The notes: a model not told the origin generated them from the letters alone. A stretch of DNA of 64,000 nt from Lineus longissimus (GCF_910592395.1 NC_088308.1:9687001-9751000), one strand, 5' to 3'; counted from the first letter of the stretch, positions 35,224-48,870 are shown. A program made the numbers and translations.

Positions 35224-36191
35224 TTACGGATCTTTACTTTTTAATAGTTTAGTCCTTTCCCGGTGTTGTGTAAGGTAGGCAGCGTAGTAGAAGTTAGAAA
35301 AAAGGATCATCATACTTAGTGGATAGAATATTGAGTATACGCAGAATTTATGGAACTGGTAACCATAAAGTGTGAATACTAGTATAATCATAAACTGGGC
35401 GATTTGCAGCTGGGTTAAAGCCTTTTTCCACTGAGGTGGGTTGTCGGGTTGCAGGGCTGTCAAGCCGTAGTAAAAGTAGAGGACAATGTGAACGAAACTG
35501 TTCATGCCGAGGTAAGGTGCGATTGCGGGCCACGGAGTGACTGTGGCTGCATAGTTACTCAGCATGACCATTGAGCTGTGATGGAAGACGTGAAGGAATG
35601 AGATCTGTCGCCGCTTGTGTCTTAAAACCATGAAGACTGTGTCCATTAGTTCGATGTTCTTGGTGAGGTAGTAAAGGTAGTAAACGGAACTCAGACCCTC
35701 AACGTGCTTCATGTAGTACAGTGATGGACTCTTGACGATGCCGTAATAGATGAAGCCAAGGAACGTGCAGCAACTCAGGAAACTACAGATGAAGTTGTAT
35801 GCGACAAGCACCTGCAAGTACAACAAGAAAACAGAATTTACCAAGTCAACTCGTTGGCTAATCATGTCGTCACGGACCTTAACTAACCTCAAATGCCAGA
35901 TATGCATTAACATTAGTGACCAGAAAATCATTGCTACTGTGCTCTGCCGCATTTTCGTCGTCTTCTTCGGAATCGTGTCAAACTATACACGTGTATATAT
36001 CTGCGGGTTGACTAAGGACGATTTTACATGTACATATACGGTACCGTGGCCGTACTTACAGGTCGCATACCAAAGGGCTTGGTTATTCTCTGCCAAAGCA
36101 GCGATAGGAATATCATCATCATGTAGAAGCAGAACGTGATGAAAGATGGCATGCCCATCACGATCTCAAAGAAAACCCAGATCGTGATCAT
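35224..36191 (-). CDS. ELOVL-type very-long-chain fatty acid elongase, two coding exons
   Basis: Exon 36060-36191 starts with ATG at 36,191 (an in-frame TAA lies just upstream) and ends KPFGMRP before GTAAGT. Exon 35224-35811 follows the acceptor TTGTACTTGCAG and continues VLVAYNF, in phase 0. The joined protein is 239 residues. ELO family features: KxxExxDTVF (KNIELMDTVFMVLR), the histidine box HVFHH (about residues 118-122), NSFVHIVLYFYYGL, and TQLQIAQF. Several hydrophobic segments suit an ER membrane condensing enzyme that adds two carbons from malonyl-CoA. It is shorter than usual (about 270-320 residues), mostly at the N-terminus. The ORF can be read upstream of 35,811 into intron; that extension is not coding. 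Confidence 0.88.
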
Positions 36192-36439
36192 TTTCTTTGA
36201 TTATCTGAAAATAAGAGTCTATTATAGTCAAAGCTCAGTTGCTCGAAGACCAGCCGCAGTCGCAAAATCATATGCGGCTTATTTAGGCGGCTCACAGTCG
36301 TGTCCTTGACCTCGGGTTTTCGTCGCAACAACTATTTCAGTGTGTTTTTCATTTCTTTTCGTCGTACTTCTGCCAAATTTGCCCGCTCTTTGTAGAAGCG
36401 CAATCAACGGTATTCGACACTTTACTTTTTCCTTGGGTT

Positions 36440-39400
36440 CAGTGACTGCCTTTTGAAAAAGCCAGGTGCATGGTTTTCAGTGCACCATAAAAACCTTGGT
36501 GCACTGTTTTTTTTACCACCAACCAACTTTTCTTCTGGTATCCATCGACAACGTCGTTTTCTCTCGGAAATTTACCAGTGTGCACAGCTAGTCATGAAGT
36601 TGTCCTTGGTTGGCCATGAAAATGATGGAGAGTGACCAGTATGTTGTATACCAGTAGTTCACAGGCAAAGGAGGGGCTCCACTGACTCAAGTATAGAAGG
36701 AATGAATCTGCTTCACTTGCTTTTTGAATGATGCATTGCACTGCTGTAGAGAAAACACTCAAATGCCAATATCAAAAAGAAATAAAATTTATTCCAAAAA
36801 ATAAAACAGATTTCATTGTGTTGATTGCACATATGAAAACTCAAAAAGTTATGAAAACAAACTTAACATCAAACATGTCTAAACACTAGTAGAAACACAA
36901 TAAACATTAACAATGGGGAGTATAGGCCCTGTCACTCAACTCACTGTGTTGCACAGCTGAGAAAGTTGTGCATGGTAAAGCTAGTAGCTAAAAAAGCCCA
37001 AAATTCAACCAACTTCATGGGCCATGAATGATGACAGACTCAGATTTAGTCATCCTCCAAATTGTCCGGCGCTGGCTTTGAAACACAGGCCGCTGCTACT
37101 CATGATAACAAACTATCATTTACCTCAGTCACCATCTGTTTCCCATCAATGTTTTCAACCTTTGTTTGGATGCTGTCAACCTTAGACCAGCCGTTAAATG
37201 TCCTTAGTTGAACAGAATTCCCCTTCTGGGGCCGCTTTATGCCCGCCATTGTTAGTCAGGGGAGTGATATGCAAGCTTCAATCCGATTGGTTCTCTGTTT
37301 GAGGAAAACCCGATCAGTGAAATTCTCCACTGGGCCGTTTTAACGGGGCGGGCCGCCCCGTTAAAATTGACAACTGGCCTAAACCGTTAAAATGCGGCCG
37401 CCCCCTTTAAAAATCCGCCGCCCTGTTAAATATATCAGGTGTTTAATTGACTAAACTTCCTTACGATCCCATTCCAGCCAGCAGTAAACTTCGTTGTTTA
37501 TACAACTTGTAATTAGAAGCACCTATTCCACTATCGGGAGGTCACAAAACGCTGCTTTATTTACATTGATGCATACTACGCAGTCCAGACACCTAATAAA
37601 AATTGTTCCGACACCATTGCATGAATGAGCAAAGCACGCTGGTCACACAGTATGGAAGTCAATCACAAACGATACCTTCTAAATGCGCAAGACTGCATGC
37701 TTAGAGAGATCTGGAGCATAGGTGATTTTTTATTGCTAACGCGTCATGATCATCAGGTGTCGTTTGAAGTTTTAAACTCGCCGATTAATTGATAGTTAAC
37801 TGAGAGATGATTGACTGCAGTCCACCCTTCATTAAATTTTTTTTTTATTTTCAGGTGAGAAAAGTGGTTAAATTAGGCCTAGTATTGCAGCTACCATTCT
37901 TGCTTCAAATTTAACGCATCAATAAAGAATGATATGAAAATCAAATGCTTCATGCTTCAATTTAACCATCAGCTCGTGAATAAAAACGCAAACCCATGGT
38001 GGCCCGTGGCCACTGCGCTTACTTTGCTTTTGTGTTCCTCGATATTAGGCCTATAGCTTTACCGGGATGCATGACAAATGGCCAAACGTAAGTATTTTAT
38101 AGTGGCTATGTTGGCTTGGTCCCGCTGGCGAGTGCTAATGAACATGGGATAGTGTTATGATGGGAGGTAAGTTATTCTCTTGTTTGTATTTTATCAATAA
38201 TAATAATAATAATATTTTATTATAATAATAATTTATTGATAAAACCTCCATGTGGAGCAACTACAAAGACATATAAGTACAGTTCTAGAAGTAAAACATT
38301 AAGTGCAATTTTTGTAAAAATGATTGCCAGGCTCTGTGTTCAATAATTATTAACATCCCCTGGTTGTCATGAAACAGGGAGTGATGCCTGCTGTTGACTT
38401 GGTGGCCTACATCATTCGTATCCATCAATTCAATCAAATCAAATCGATCGAAAACCAGAACTGACGCATGTCTACAGTAAACTTCGCCATCATTGCCATC
38501 CTCCAGTAGTTTACCTGAAAATACAAAAATAGATAGTACAGGCCTAAACTATTTGAAGGGTGAACTGCAATTTCACTAATCTCTCAAATACAATGCTCAA
38601 TCTGCGTAGCGTGGTCCTCAAATTCCTGGTCAACTCCTCAAGCCTGGTGGGAAGCCTAGCCAGCCACGCAACGCGCAAATGAAATCTCATTGCGTGAAAT
38701 ACCAAAAATAATATGTAAACTATCGGGCTTCATTTTAATCACCCACAAAAAAATTGATAGAACGAAGTAATAAAATGAAAAGATGTCGAGCCAAGTAGCC
38801 AAGGCCTAACCCGAGTCACTCAGAACCATAAATCACATTGGTATGCCGACGTGAGTTCTGTGTGCGATATGATATCTTAGCCTTTGTTCCTACCGCCATC
38901 TCCGCCAGTCCGGATGTGGTATAATTGATTGAGTCAAGATAACACCTCTATTCACGAAGCGCGGGAAACCTGCATGTTTCGTCAGGTAGCCGACACATGG
39001 CCGACGGATTGATTTTGATTATTAATTGCATTTAGGATTTACATGCCTCCGTGATGATTAAAGATCAGTTTCTCAAACTTTATTACAATAGCAAGTATGA
39101 TATCTAGGCCTTGGTTACACTGGCGTGACTGGACGGACAGTATTGTTTGCGTGATTTCGACCACACTTTCATTGACATTGGGAGCGATAGCGTTTCTTAA
39201 TCGGAGATTTTCGTGTCGGCGGGCTCCAGAACCGACTGAACTAATAAAAAAAACCTCGTTAACAAGTTGCTGACTGACCTAATTTATCCCGATGAAGTGT
39301 CAATCAACGCCACGTGTGTGAGGCGTGGAATGGCATGTTTATTATGTCTGCGGTCGGGTGTGTCTCTGTTGAAGTTTTTCCCTGATGAAAATATTGTCGG

Positions 39401-39841
39401 TCTAATTTTCAATGCATGATTTGGGTAGTAGGCCTAGATGATTATTTTCGTAGCCTGCTGTGCAATTATGGATTTAAGATATTTCCAGAACTGCGAGATT
39501 TACGTCGGAGTACCGGTATAGTATGTCTTCTCTTGAGTATATAATTTCGGCGGGAATATTGCATCTCGGCTCGTGCACCTGCGGCAGTCGCGTCCGGTTT
39601 CTATAATTTCTGTCTATCATGGCCTAGTCTTTAGCACAAAAATAGTTCGATAATTGAAATGTCTGACTTACTGACCCCTGTGTAATTAGCATCACTTTCC
39701 ACTGCGTCGCAATCATTTTTTAGGCGCGCGATTTTTTAATGCATTTTAAAGGGCAGGCGCGCGATGTTTCATTCACCTAAAAAAAATTGAGGCGCGCGAT
39801 GGTGCGCGGGCGCGATCGCGCGGCTCAAAAGGCAGTCACTG
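36440..39841. mobile_element. hAT-like transposon, 3.4 kb, truncated transposase
   Basis: Perfect 17-bp terminal inverted repeats CAGTGACTGCCTTTTGA. CAGTG starts are typical of hAT elements. GGGTT occurs near both outer ends, but not as an exact 8-bp duplication. A coding-like exon on the minus strand (37,124-37,249) resembles the start of a hAT transposase. GC-rich snapback sequence near the right end (39,720-39,830, repeated GGCGCGCGAT) and at 37,330-37,430 (TTTTAACGGGGCGG facing CCGCCCCGTTAAAA) adds secondary structure. The rest is AT-rich with no ORF. Confidence 0.7.
37124..37249 (-). pseudogene. Putative first exon of hAT-type transposase
   Basis: 42 codons from ATG at 37,249 to a GTAAATG donor at 37,123. 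The text MAGIKRPQKGN...FNGWSK... IDGKQMVTE resembles N-termini of KIAA1586/C17orf113-type hAT proteins, before the Cys-containing zinc finger. No continuation is found in the 700 bp left to the element's end, so the gene is truncated. Confidence 0.5.
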
Positions 39842-40854
39842 CGGGTTATGATTCAACACTTACATGTGTGCGAGGTGGTGTGAGATTTTAATGTACCACT
39901 GCATATTCGAGTTAGTTATATCGTACAAGCGTTGTGGTCATGGGCGAGCGATCTCAGCTAAACATAGAAACCCGAGAGGTCAGTCTCCCCGGAAAGGGAT
40001 CACGACACTTAATTTTATTTCAGTCATGCTGTGTTCCGTCTTAATAAAGATTTGCTATAAAAAGTGGATCGTCTTCAAAACTCTCTTCTGAAACACTGCT
40101 CATCAGTAGTTCGATACTGCAAAGTCAGCCAGGAGCCCTCGTGACGCCTTGGCTTGCATAGCCATAGAATTACAAGTAGGTCGATAGCCTCAGCTGCCTT
40201 ATTGATATCCTTCAAATTCACGAGAGCTCGTCCTTTCTACAGTGACGATTCTATAAAATCACAGGTATGACTGGTTCTACTCACGTGCGTTCTCGATTAG
40301 ATGGTCCTTTCTCAAATTTTCCAGAATTTATCGAGCCAGCTATGAATCTTAACCTACATGTATAAGTACCCCGTCCACGACCATATCGGTCTACAGCCGT
40401 CTGATGCCGGGACTGGATCGTCCTCTTTACTTTGTGGCATACATAAATGTGTTTGGGTTGATGAATGATCTAGAGGTCAGGGTCGAGTGATTATTATTAC
40501 CACAATCTCGCTTATATCCCCGGGCGTATATCAACAATAGCAGAATATGTTGTTTTGACATGTCTGCATTTTGATAGTCTGTAGATAGTACATGGTAATA
40601 GAGTGAATCAGTTCTACATGTCGGTTAAATTTCCATGATCCCAATCGTGTAATCTGCGTGTCCGTCTCCTGGGCGCAGACTCGTGGCAGACATGTGTAAC
40701 GGCTTGTGGTATTCGACTCGATGACTCGACGAAGCGATTGCTCGATGACACGATCGTTGCTATGGATTTTGCTAAAATACGGAATCCCATGATCCTGGTC
40801 TCCGGGCTACCGCTCTAATAGCAGTGGTTTTAGCTCGGTCATTTTAACATTGTG

Positions 40855-40945
40855 TAGCGCGAAACCTGTCCGAGCGGTAAAGCGTCAGTGATAATGTCCT
40901 GGAGACAAAATCACAACCAAGTCAAGGCTTTTTATGGGGCAGTAG
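40855..40945 (+). repeat. tRNA-derived SINE-like sequence, second copy
   Basis: GAAACCTGTCCGAGCGGTAA, then AGCGTCAGTGATAATG, is related to the minus-strand copy at 24,560-24,668. The first 20 bases resemble the D-arm (A box) of tRNA-Leu/Ser. Confidence 0.4.
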
Positions 40946-40999
40946 TTGTCACAACCTGGGGAAATCCAAGGACTCTGGTCCTCCTGATTTGATCTAGTA

Positions 41000-42300
41000 A
41001 CCTGACTTCAAGGACATGTCCTCTATGTCTTCTCTCATTCCAATATGAGAGACTGGGTGAGAATTGGGCAAGGTGACCTGCTTTTGGTCACTGATATGAG
41101 TCCGGATGAAAACTACTACTAAGCTATCACAAAAGGGCACAACTCCTTCATCTAACTAAATAGTTTTATTATAACTCTCAAAACGCGAATGTCAATGATT
41201 TTACAACGGGTACAAAAAGGTTTCAATCAGATTAAACTAGGTGGTTGATGGCTGGATATAGGCTCATATCCACATCTTCACCATTTATCAAACGGGTCAA
41301 CAAATCTAAAAGTTCATGGAGGAAAGCAACCAGGTTTTCCAGTTCAATAAAAGTGCCTATTGTGACTAGATCATCAGCATAAACATGCACACTAGGTGCT
41401 GAATATTTAGGCATTTTATGACTGTTAAACTTGCCCATAAGTTGTATAAAAGTCAGTACTCTGCCCCTTTTGCTGAACAAAAGTCAACAATTCAAATTGC
41501 AAATATAATAGAAAGATATCTTTAGGGCGCTTACCTAGGCTAAATTCTATTAGTATCAGTGTGACCACCTTCAAAGCTGTATTTGAAACTTGACTCACAC
41601 AACAATCTCAATGCAAGACCAACATATATGTAACATGTGGCTTGTTCTGCAATGTTGTGCAACTGCAAGCTAGGAGTATGTGACTGGGGTGAATGTCAAC
41701 TCCGGAGGGCTAGAACCTCCTGATGCTAGATATGCTAGCACCCGATCTGCTCTCACGTCCAGCTGATTAGGGTTTTATACAGAATCCACGGGGGTGACCC
41801 ACGGGCTACAGATCCTCGAAATGATAACAAAACAAACACGTTTTGAAACATGTGCCAACTTTAGGCGCAAAGTACAAGAGATTCCCAAAAGTCACAGCTT
41901 TGAAAATGACACCAAAAGATGCTACAAATCTTTATGAAATAAATCATGTCTTTGAAATAACTTTTACACCAACATTTACCTGATTTAAAACACTTTGCAA
42001 AGTTACCACTGGAAAGTTCGTCACTCACAATCCAAAACAATGTGGAGGTCTGACGTCATCCAACATGGGGGACAGCTTTCAGAAAGTCGCAAATCGCAAC
42101 ATAAAAATAGTGAAATACAAGCGTTCACCAACTTAACAACTTACCAGGAGGCTCTCAATCAATAGATTTCCCAAGGACAAATGTATCCCTAAAGTTTGAC
42201 AGTCTAACTTGGCGCAGTTTTGATGAAAATAGACTTCAAACACGAAAACTTGCTCCAGTAAAAATGGTCCGGATGTATATAAAATCCCGACCTGGAAAAC
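41000..42300. other. Interior of 4.0 kb element, no gene recognised
   Basis: A minus-strand frame at 41,232-41,480 contains YADD, reminiscent of a reverse transcriptase core. Nothing around it supports that reading, so it is left unassigned. Confidence 0.35.
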
Positions 42301-42313
42301 AGGTACTTGCTGC

Positions 42314-43210
42314 GGGTTGGTTCTAAAAGCGGCATTGGCACTGACATTGGCATTGGCATTGGCATTGGCAATCTGCCAAATTCCGAAATAACACCAAAAT
42401 AACACCATTTATTAGTGACCATTGTTCATGAATATTCTTTAGACAGGAGAAGTAACACCAAATTTAATATTGAAAGATTTCCCGACGATGTTTTACATTT
42501 ATATGTACATGTGGGCACCTGGTCTGCCGCCGACCTGATGACGTCACACGCGGGAAAAGAAAGCATGGCCGAAGACATGGAGGCGAGCCCGGAGAAGTCA
42601 CTGGGTTTCTACCTTTTTCTACCTTTTTTGCGTATGGGCCTGGGGGGGGGGGGGGCTAGTGGAGGGTCCTGAAAATCTGAAAAAGGTGCGTACTAAATGA
42701 ACGACCTCTAGGGTGACCGCCCTGTGTTCCTGTGGACATGATGATACCAGCAGTCTAAACCTTGGTTCCTTTTTTCAGAATCGGAAGAGCTCGCAATGAA
42801 GTAACCGTCAGTAACAGTGAGCCAAGCATACGCTCAAAGCCATAGAGGAAGAAACTCGATGCACACAGGACTTTGTGTTTTGATTTAGATTCCGATGAGC
42901 TGCCAGACCTGAAGCCTGCACGCAGAAAAAACCCCAAATGTGAATCAAATAGCCTTCAGGGTTATATGGCTCAACAGACAACTATAGTTCATAGTCATTA
43001 TTATTAGTCATTATTATTGTTACACCAACTCCCCTGAGCGAGCAAGTAGTCTTTGAATTATTTTGGGCAGCTCTGTAATAAGCCTTACGAAGGCTGTTGC
43101 CCGTGTGGTCTGCAGCTTATCAAACTTCCATATTTGGTACTCATTTGGCAGATTGCCAATGCCAATGCCAATGCCAATGTCAGTGCCAATGCCGCTTTTA
43201 GAACCAACCC
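42314..43210. mobile_element. 897 bp Mutator-like MITE (9-bp TSD ACTTGCTGC)
   Basis: ACTTGCTGC is duplicated exactly at 42,305-42,313 and 43,211-43,219. Terminal inverted repeats of at least 75 bp start GGGTTGGTTCTAAAAGCGGC and include (TGGCAT)n hexamers, then CAATCTGCCAAAT. It shares its terminal motif with the 31,982-32,421 element but has a different, longer interior with a poly-G run (42,641-42,653). Confidence 0.9.
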
Positions 43211-43219
43211 ACTTGCTGC

Positions 43220-44690
43220 ACAGCGGGTGCATGTAAAATACGGACGCAGGAGTTGTCCTAGACGGAACGAAGAGGTGAAAGACTAATTTTGTTACAATTG
43301 GAATTTCTGCTTGTAAAGAACCTGGGTAGGAGGTTGATCTGAACCAGCTATATTTAGGTGTATTTAGCTGTATTCACGGTAAGATACCAGTGGCTTGCAT
43401 AGCAACATGGCGCATGGTTTTATCAAAAATGCGAACTTGTGGGAAACGAAAAATGGTCGGATTAGATACGGTGAAAACAGCTGGAATTGGAAAGGGGTTG
43501 GTAATGATCGGTTCTTTTTTATTTTCCTCCACTTATGCGTACCAGCGGAAATCAGATGACGCTGGTACGCATGCGCAGCGAGAAAACCGGTGAAAAAAAT
43601 GTCGAGTTGTTCTATCTTTGTCCGCGAGTGGCACTGCAGTTCGGCGTCGAGCTGAGTTTTGCAAGTCAAGTATTTGACGGTAGTTTAGAAATCAGTCGCA
43701 TATCCGATTCAATAATCTATATTTTAGAACAACCCAGTCATACCTCGCCTCCAGTGCACATTACTGATCTCCCAAATATAGGCATGCACGTCACGACACG
43801 CCCACCACACACCCACAATATGGACAAATCAGCGCTCCGCTTACTACGCCACCACACGGGGCCTATTTGAACTACGGAGCGGTGTGATCATACAGGGTGA
43901 TACAGAGAAGATTGACTACATCATGCAGTACCGGCTGGCACTTATCCGTAGAAACGTAGATGAAGGTTTATTACCGAAGGTTTTAGCCGGGTTTGGAGAT
44001 GAAAAATGTGAATAAATTCCTTCGCTGTGAGCGATTTCGTCGTACATATTCATGTACACATCGAGGGGAATAGATATATTTTCGTGATGTAACCAGTTCT
44101 AAGCGGACACATTTTTTTAGTGATTTCCGTGTGCATGTTTGTCATATCTACTGAGCTTTATCAGAGCATTATATATACAAATGATTCTTCTAAAAAAACG
44201 TTTTATTTTAGTATATGGAATACAAAACAATCACAAAAGCTTACTTTTGCTTTCATCGAAGAGCAAGAATTAGATATTTGCCAATGGCGGCCCGTCATGA
44301 ACATAAGTTTATTTTTTAACGACAACAATACATTTCCAATGCATTCAATGATGACGTCATCCTCCACAAAAAGGTTGATTCTGGAGCTACTGGCAAATTG
44401 CTATCAATAAAGTCAGCTGGGACGAGATTCGCAGTTGGGAGGGTATAAATCGTGGAAGGAACGCGCCCGATTTCACGCGGTACTTGCACAGTGATTCCAC
44501 GGTTTAGTACTGACTATTCCAAGGTTTATCACTGGTTGCATGGTTTCACTGATTCCAAGCTTTATCAACTACCATAAATTACAGTCCAAGCAGTGATATT
44601 CTTTAAAAACTTCCAACTTGATCGCGTCATCGAGTCATCGTGTCGTCGAGTCATCGGGTCGAATACCACAAGCCTATTGCATGTATGATA
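43220..44690. other. Right part of 4.0 kb element, no gene recognised
   Basis: Plus-strand frames at 43,535-43,870 and 44,120-44,410 are open but unrecognisable. A small palindrome GCGTACCAGCG...CGCTGGTACGC lies at 43,537-43,570. Confidence 0.35.
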
Positions 44691-47399
44691 CACACAAATG
44701 TACGTAGCAAGAATATTCGAAAAAAATGCCACAAATGACACGATTTCCTATATATTTCGAGAGTGCTCTAATGTTACCCTGTTATATATTACTCAGGGGA
44801 ACATTTTTTCCTATTTTGAGCCTATCAAAAATGGTCAAGGGCAAAAACACATATCGCAACATTAATCATCGTCTGCACGATCTAACCGAATCACATCCAC
44901 TGCCATATTCCACATCCTACAAAAATAGTGGGTTTAACAACACCAAAATGCACTTCGTCTTTGGAGGAAACATGATTTCGGACAAAGACTTAAAATACAC
45001 TTTGACAATATTTAAGGAGTTTTCGCTATCTAAAAAAGGTTCAGAAGTCCGACAGAGCTTTTCACGGCAGCACATTCAGATTCAATGGCGGCCAATTCAA
45101 GCTGTGACTGTAGGACCGCCTCACCACACTACTATCAAGGCGCTAGAGTATGTAGTAGAAGTCTGTTGAAAGACGAAGACGAGGTATCCCGGTTAGGCCT
45201 GGATGTGTGAGAATGAAATCATTCTGTAACTAGAAGCGTCGACAACATCAACCAAATATAGGTGTAACGTATTTGGTTGTCCCTAGTATCCTAGTGTTCA
45301 ATAAACAAAAAGAAGATGATTAACAAAATAAGCCGTTTTATGACACATTTAGTACATATAGAATCAAGTACCCTTTTCTCCTGTTCTCCGAACACGATGG
45401 AAACACTAATACATGTGGAAACATTGCACTGGTGAGTAAGGAGAATCAAGAAACGAAATCAAATGTGCGACGAGAGTATTCGCGCATCCTTGAGTACAAT
45501 CCTGATCTGAACCCATATACCCTGCGTCGTTGGCGCAATAGGCGGAAAATGCCGCCAGTAACTTTCGGGTTCCTCTTGCTCGAATAACTCGCCAGTCTTA
45601 ATTACTAACACATCCATAGATGAGCACGAGTAGCTCGACATTATTATGCAAAAAGGAAAACCTGGCCATCAAATACTGGCTTTTCTCTGTTACCACGATG
45701 TCCATCAAAGACAAAATTATGTAATTCGTACGCATTCTACTCATGTATAACAACTAAACGTGGTGATAACTTCACCTTGCAGTTGTTCAGGCAGGTAGCA
45801 AGGTGTAATATCGTATCATGCAATCACCCGTCACCCCTTCCATTTGCCAGATTAATGGCGAATACGACAACCAAAAATAGTTATGCATAAGCGATATCGC
45901 GTTCTAATCAAATAATTCTGTCTTTGATAGGACACAGTGTTTTCAATGATGCAGAGGACAGTTTGGTAACATACAGTAGTCCCGCGCATACCTCGCCGTC
46001 TGACCCAAGGCTGATATGAAAAACATTTCTAAGCGAAGTTGTCAATTTTTACCCGAACAATAGCGGGTTCGAGACATGGCATTAATCACCCTTCGACTGG
46101 GATTACAAACGTAATTTGATCACAATTGGTCTAACTATTCCCGCACAATAGTAGTAGTGTAATGATGACTCAACAGTACCGATCATTGAATAAGACTTGT
46201 GTAAAGGGTTTGTCCGATTAGAATTTCGATAACTTTTTTCACGTGATTAGAAGTACAGTATTTATGGTGAATATGAAATTATCGCTCTGCTGTTCCTGAG
46301 CCATTGTACATGGTAATGTATGGCCATGACGACAGATGATGAAGATGGTGACAGTGGTAAAGCTGACATAGATTTGTATCCCGAGCCCAAGGCGACATCT
46401 CCATGCCTCTTCATTAGCTCAGAAGATTCGATATTTAGATGAATACATTCAGGCCCACCTTTTGGGCCATGTGCATGCGAGGATACCGTCACAAAACGCG
46501 CGCCTATATCGAATCCATACACGGACATTTCGCGATTAGCAAATGAAGTTGACCCCAGGAATTCGTATGAGGAGCTCCCAACCGTAAATGGGCGACAGGC
46601 TGATACTGGAGATTATTTCCAAAATTAAGCTGCAGATAGACCAGTCATCCAGGAATTACAAGATCATGCTACTGAAAATGTCAGGGAGAACACAATGTTT
46701 CCTGTTCGACCAATATGAAAAGGACAAGACTTCTTGATGTATATGTATCAAGTGGCTTACAACGACACCCTGTCATTGTTGTCCAATTGTCATGTGGAAT
46801 TACTCGTACAATGTCATAATTTATTTCCTACGAACCACTTTGCTCTCTCCACAGACCTCATGAAACTGATCCTAGCTGAGAACATCGCTCAGGGCATGCA
46901 TGGCGGCAAATTATTGTCACAATGACTGATTATAATTCAAGAAGCCTAGTTTTTGGTGAAAACATGAACAATTTTGATCATAAAACCCCACATTGTCGCT
47001 GTTCCTGGAGGAAATGTGTAATTATTTGTTCGCCATCTTTGAGAATGGTGTCGCAGCAATTTTAATGTGTAATTTCATTCTAAAATTCCTTATTATTTTT
47101 TCTCCTAATTTAGTGGGTGCGAAGGTCATTAATGACTCGCATGACTTGGGCCATGGTGCCGTCAATGCAAGTTTCATGAAATTCGCCCTGACAGTTTTTC
47201 ATGAAATCACAATCTAAGGGATGGCTCTCTTTATAGCACCCTGTCCCTTTTGATACATGCTGATTTGCCTTCACTATTAGCAATGTATAAGAGATTGTAA
47301 AGATCGCTAACAGTTGATAACAAAACAAAACTCTTTTCACGAGGATGGGTCAGAACAGAGACGCGGATTAATTGGTTGCTAGCAAATACTGCTACCATT

Positions 47400-47847
47400 C
47401 GTTGACGAGGATACGTTTTTGTTGATCCTTGACCAGTACCAACCGCATAGGAATCGGGAATTTCAGAACATGCTTGAAGAGGCTGGAGGTCATCTCTATT
47501 TCATTCCTGGATAGTGTACAAGCCTTCTCCAACCCCTGGATATTAGCATCATGAAATATTTTAAATGCCAACTATTCGTGCCATCTGGATGGCCTGGGAA
47601 ATCTGTCACACCGAGGATGATAGAGAATGTCCCCAAATCGAACTGAGAGGTCTTGAGAATGATCAGCTTGTCTTGGGAGAGGATCAGCGCTGATGCTGTG
47701 CGCACTGCTTTTGGAGATGGCCATTTGACCATTATAGACGACAATGAAGGTCAACAAGTAGAACTTGGACAATTAGTTGAAATTGAACAAAGTGACCAGG
47801 AAGATGATGAAGAGGTTTTTGATGAAGAGCCAGATCATCAAGAATAA
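47400..47847 (+). pseudogene. pogo/Tigger-type transposase remnant (copy B)
   Basis: Duplicate of the 2,440-2,892 remnant with the same stop and frameshift, plus a further short deletion near 47,645 (AACTGAGAGG against AACTTCGAGAGG in A). The decay therefore began before the segmental duplication. Confidence 0.65.
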
Positions 47848-48009
47848 ACAAAATTATTCATTGTTTCTTTCGATAAAATGCGTCCATATCCCGGTGGGAG
47901 GAATGGCATGTTGCCATTGAAATAATGCACCTGCCTTTCTTTCATTTACGCAGCAACATTTCTTCCGTCATCAAGCATTCAACGGTTGCGACACAATGCC
48001 CATTTCTAA

Positions 48010-48870
48010 AGGCCTATTTGTGCTGCAGACGAATGCGAACGCGAACGCGACCACGAACGCGGACGCGGCGTTCGCGTTGGATTGATTAAATGGAATTTAA
48101 ATGTAGTCGTTCATACAGACTACGACCGCGAACGCGGCTGTATTTTTGTCCGCGCGAAAAGCCAACCAGATTGCCCCCAGAGCGAATTTCTGGCAAAAGG
48201 TCGCGCGGCATATTTCTTAACAACCAATCAGATGTTTTGTTTACGTTCATCTGCAACCACGTGGCGATCGACACACGTGGCTCGGTTTACTGTAGGCTTC
48301 GTCGATGCAATGTCGCGGGATACAACCGAGCTACTTATTTAGGAAATCCAAAAAAAACCAATACTATACGTCTGTACCATTCCCAGGACATAGTCAAACT
48401 GTTCCTCTGTCATCCTAAAGTACTCCTTAAACTTGTCAGGGTAAAAGTGAAGCTCCTTCACTAGATGATGGTATTCTCCGTATTTGTCTCGTTTCTGCAA
48501 AATCTCGTGCACACGTATACGCCTCTGTCTCCTTCTCCTCCGTGTGTACAGGTACATTGCCAAAATTTCATCAGCGGTGTCAGTGTCTGAGGACTAGACG
48601 CCTTTTTGCTTGGTTAGGTAGTGGAAGTATTGTAATAATGCTATGCTTCAGCCCTGTGACTGTACTAATTTTTATGTAAACTTTTTTGATGAATAAATCA
48701 AATTATGTCTAAAAAGAAAGTACATGTAGGCCTATACAAACGTCCAGCTCGACAAGGTCGCGAATTACGACATGCCGCATCAATAACCGGGTTACGTATG
48801 AACGGCGATTCGCGCGGATAGTCGCGCGGAAAGTCGCGTGGTCGCATTCGTCTGCAGCATAACCAGGCCT
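48010..48870 (-). mobile_element. PIF/Harbinger element, internally deleted (copy B)
   Basis: Counterpart of 3,054-3,921 with the same TAA flanks and terminal repeats, 861 bp. The nuclease fragment has lost its start region and acquired a stop near 48,594. Confidence 0.85.

Larger units (their letters stand above)
40701..44674. mobile_element. 4.0 kb element with CGATGACTCGA-rich inverted ends
   Basis: The left end GGCTTGTGGTATTCGACTCG, then ATGACTCGACGA, matches the inverse of 44,620-44,674, with tandem CGATGACTCGA-like decamers at both ends. No target duplication was found. It contains the 42,314-43,210 MITE and a SINE-like stretch. Its right end abuts the large inverted-repeat element that starts at about 44,690. 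Confidence 0.55.

Noticed and set aside
35812-35952. N-terminal 47 codons of the uninterrupted ELOVL ORF
   Set aside because: A strong acceptor (polypyrimidine then TTGCAG) at 35,812 joins the upstream exon in phase 0 and restores the family consensus, so this part is intron.
41232-41480. Minus-strand ORF with YADD, possible reverse transcriptase
   Set aside because: YADD alone is short and neither the preceding fingers region nor a following thumb region is present in any frame nearby.
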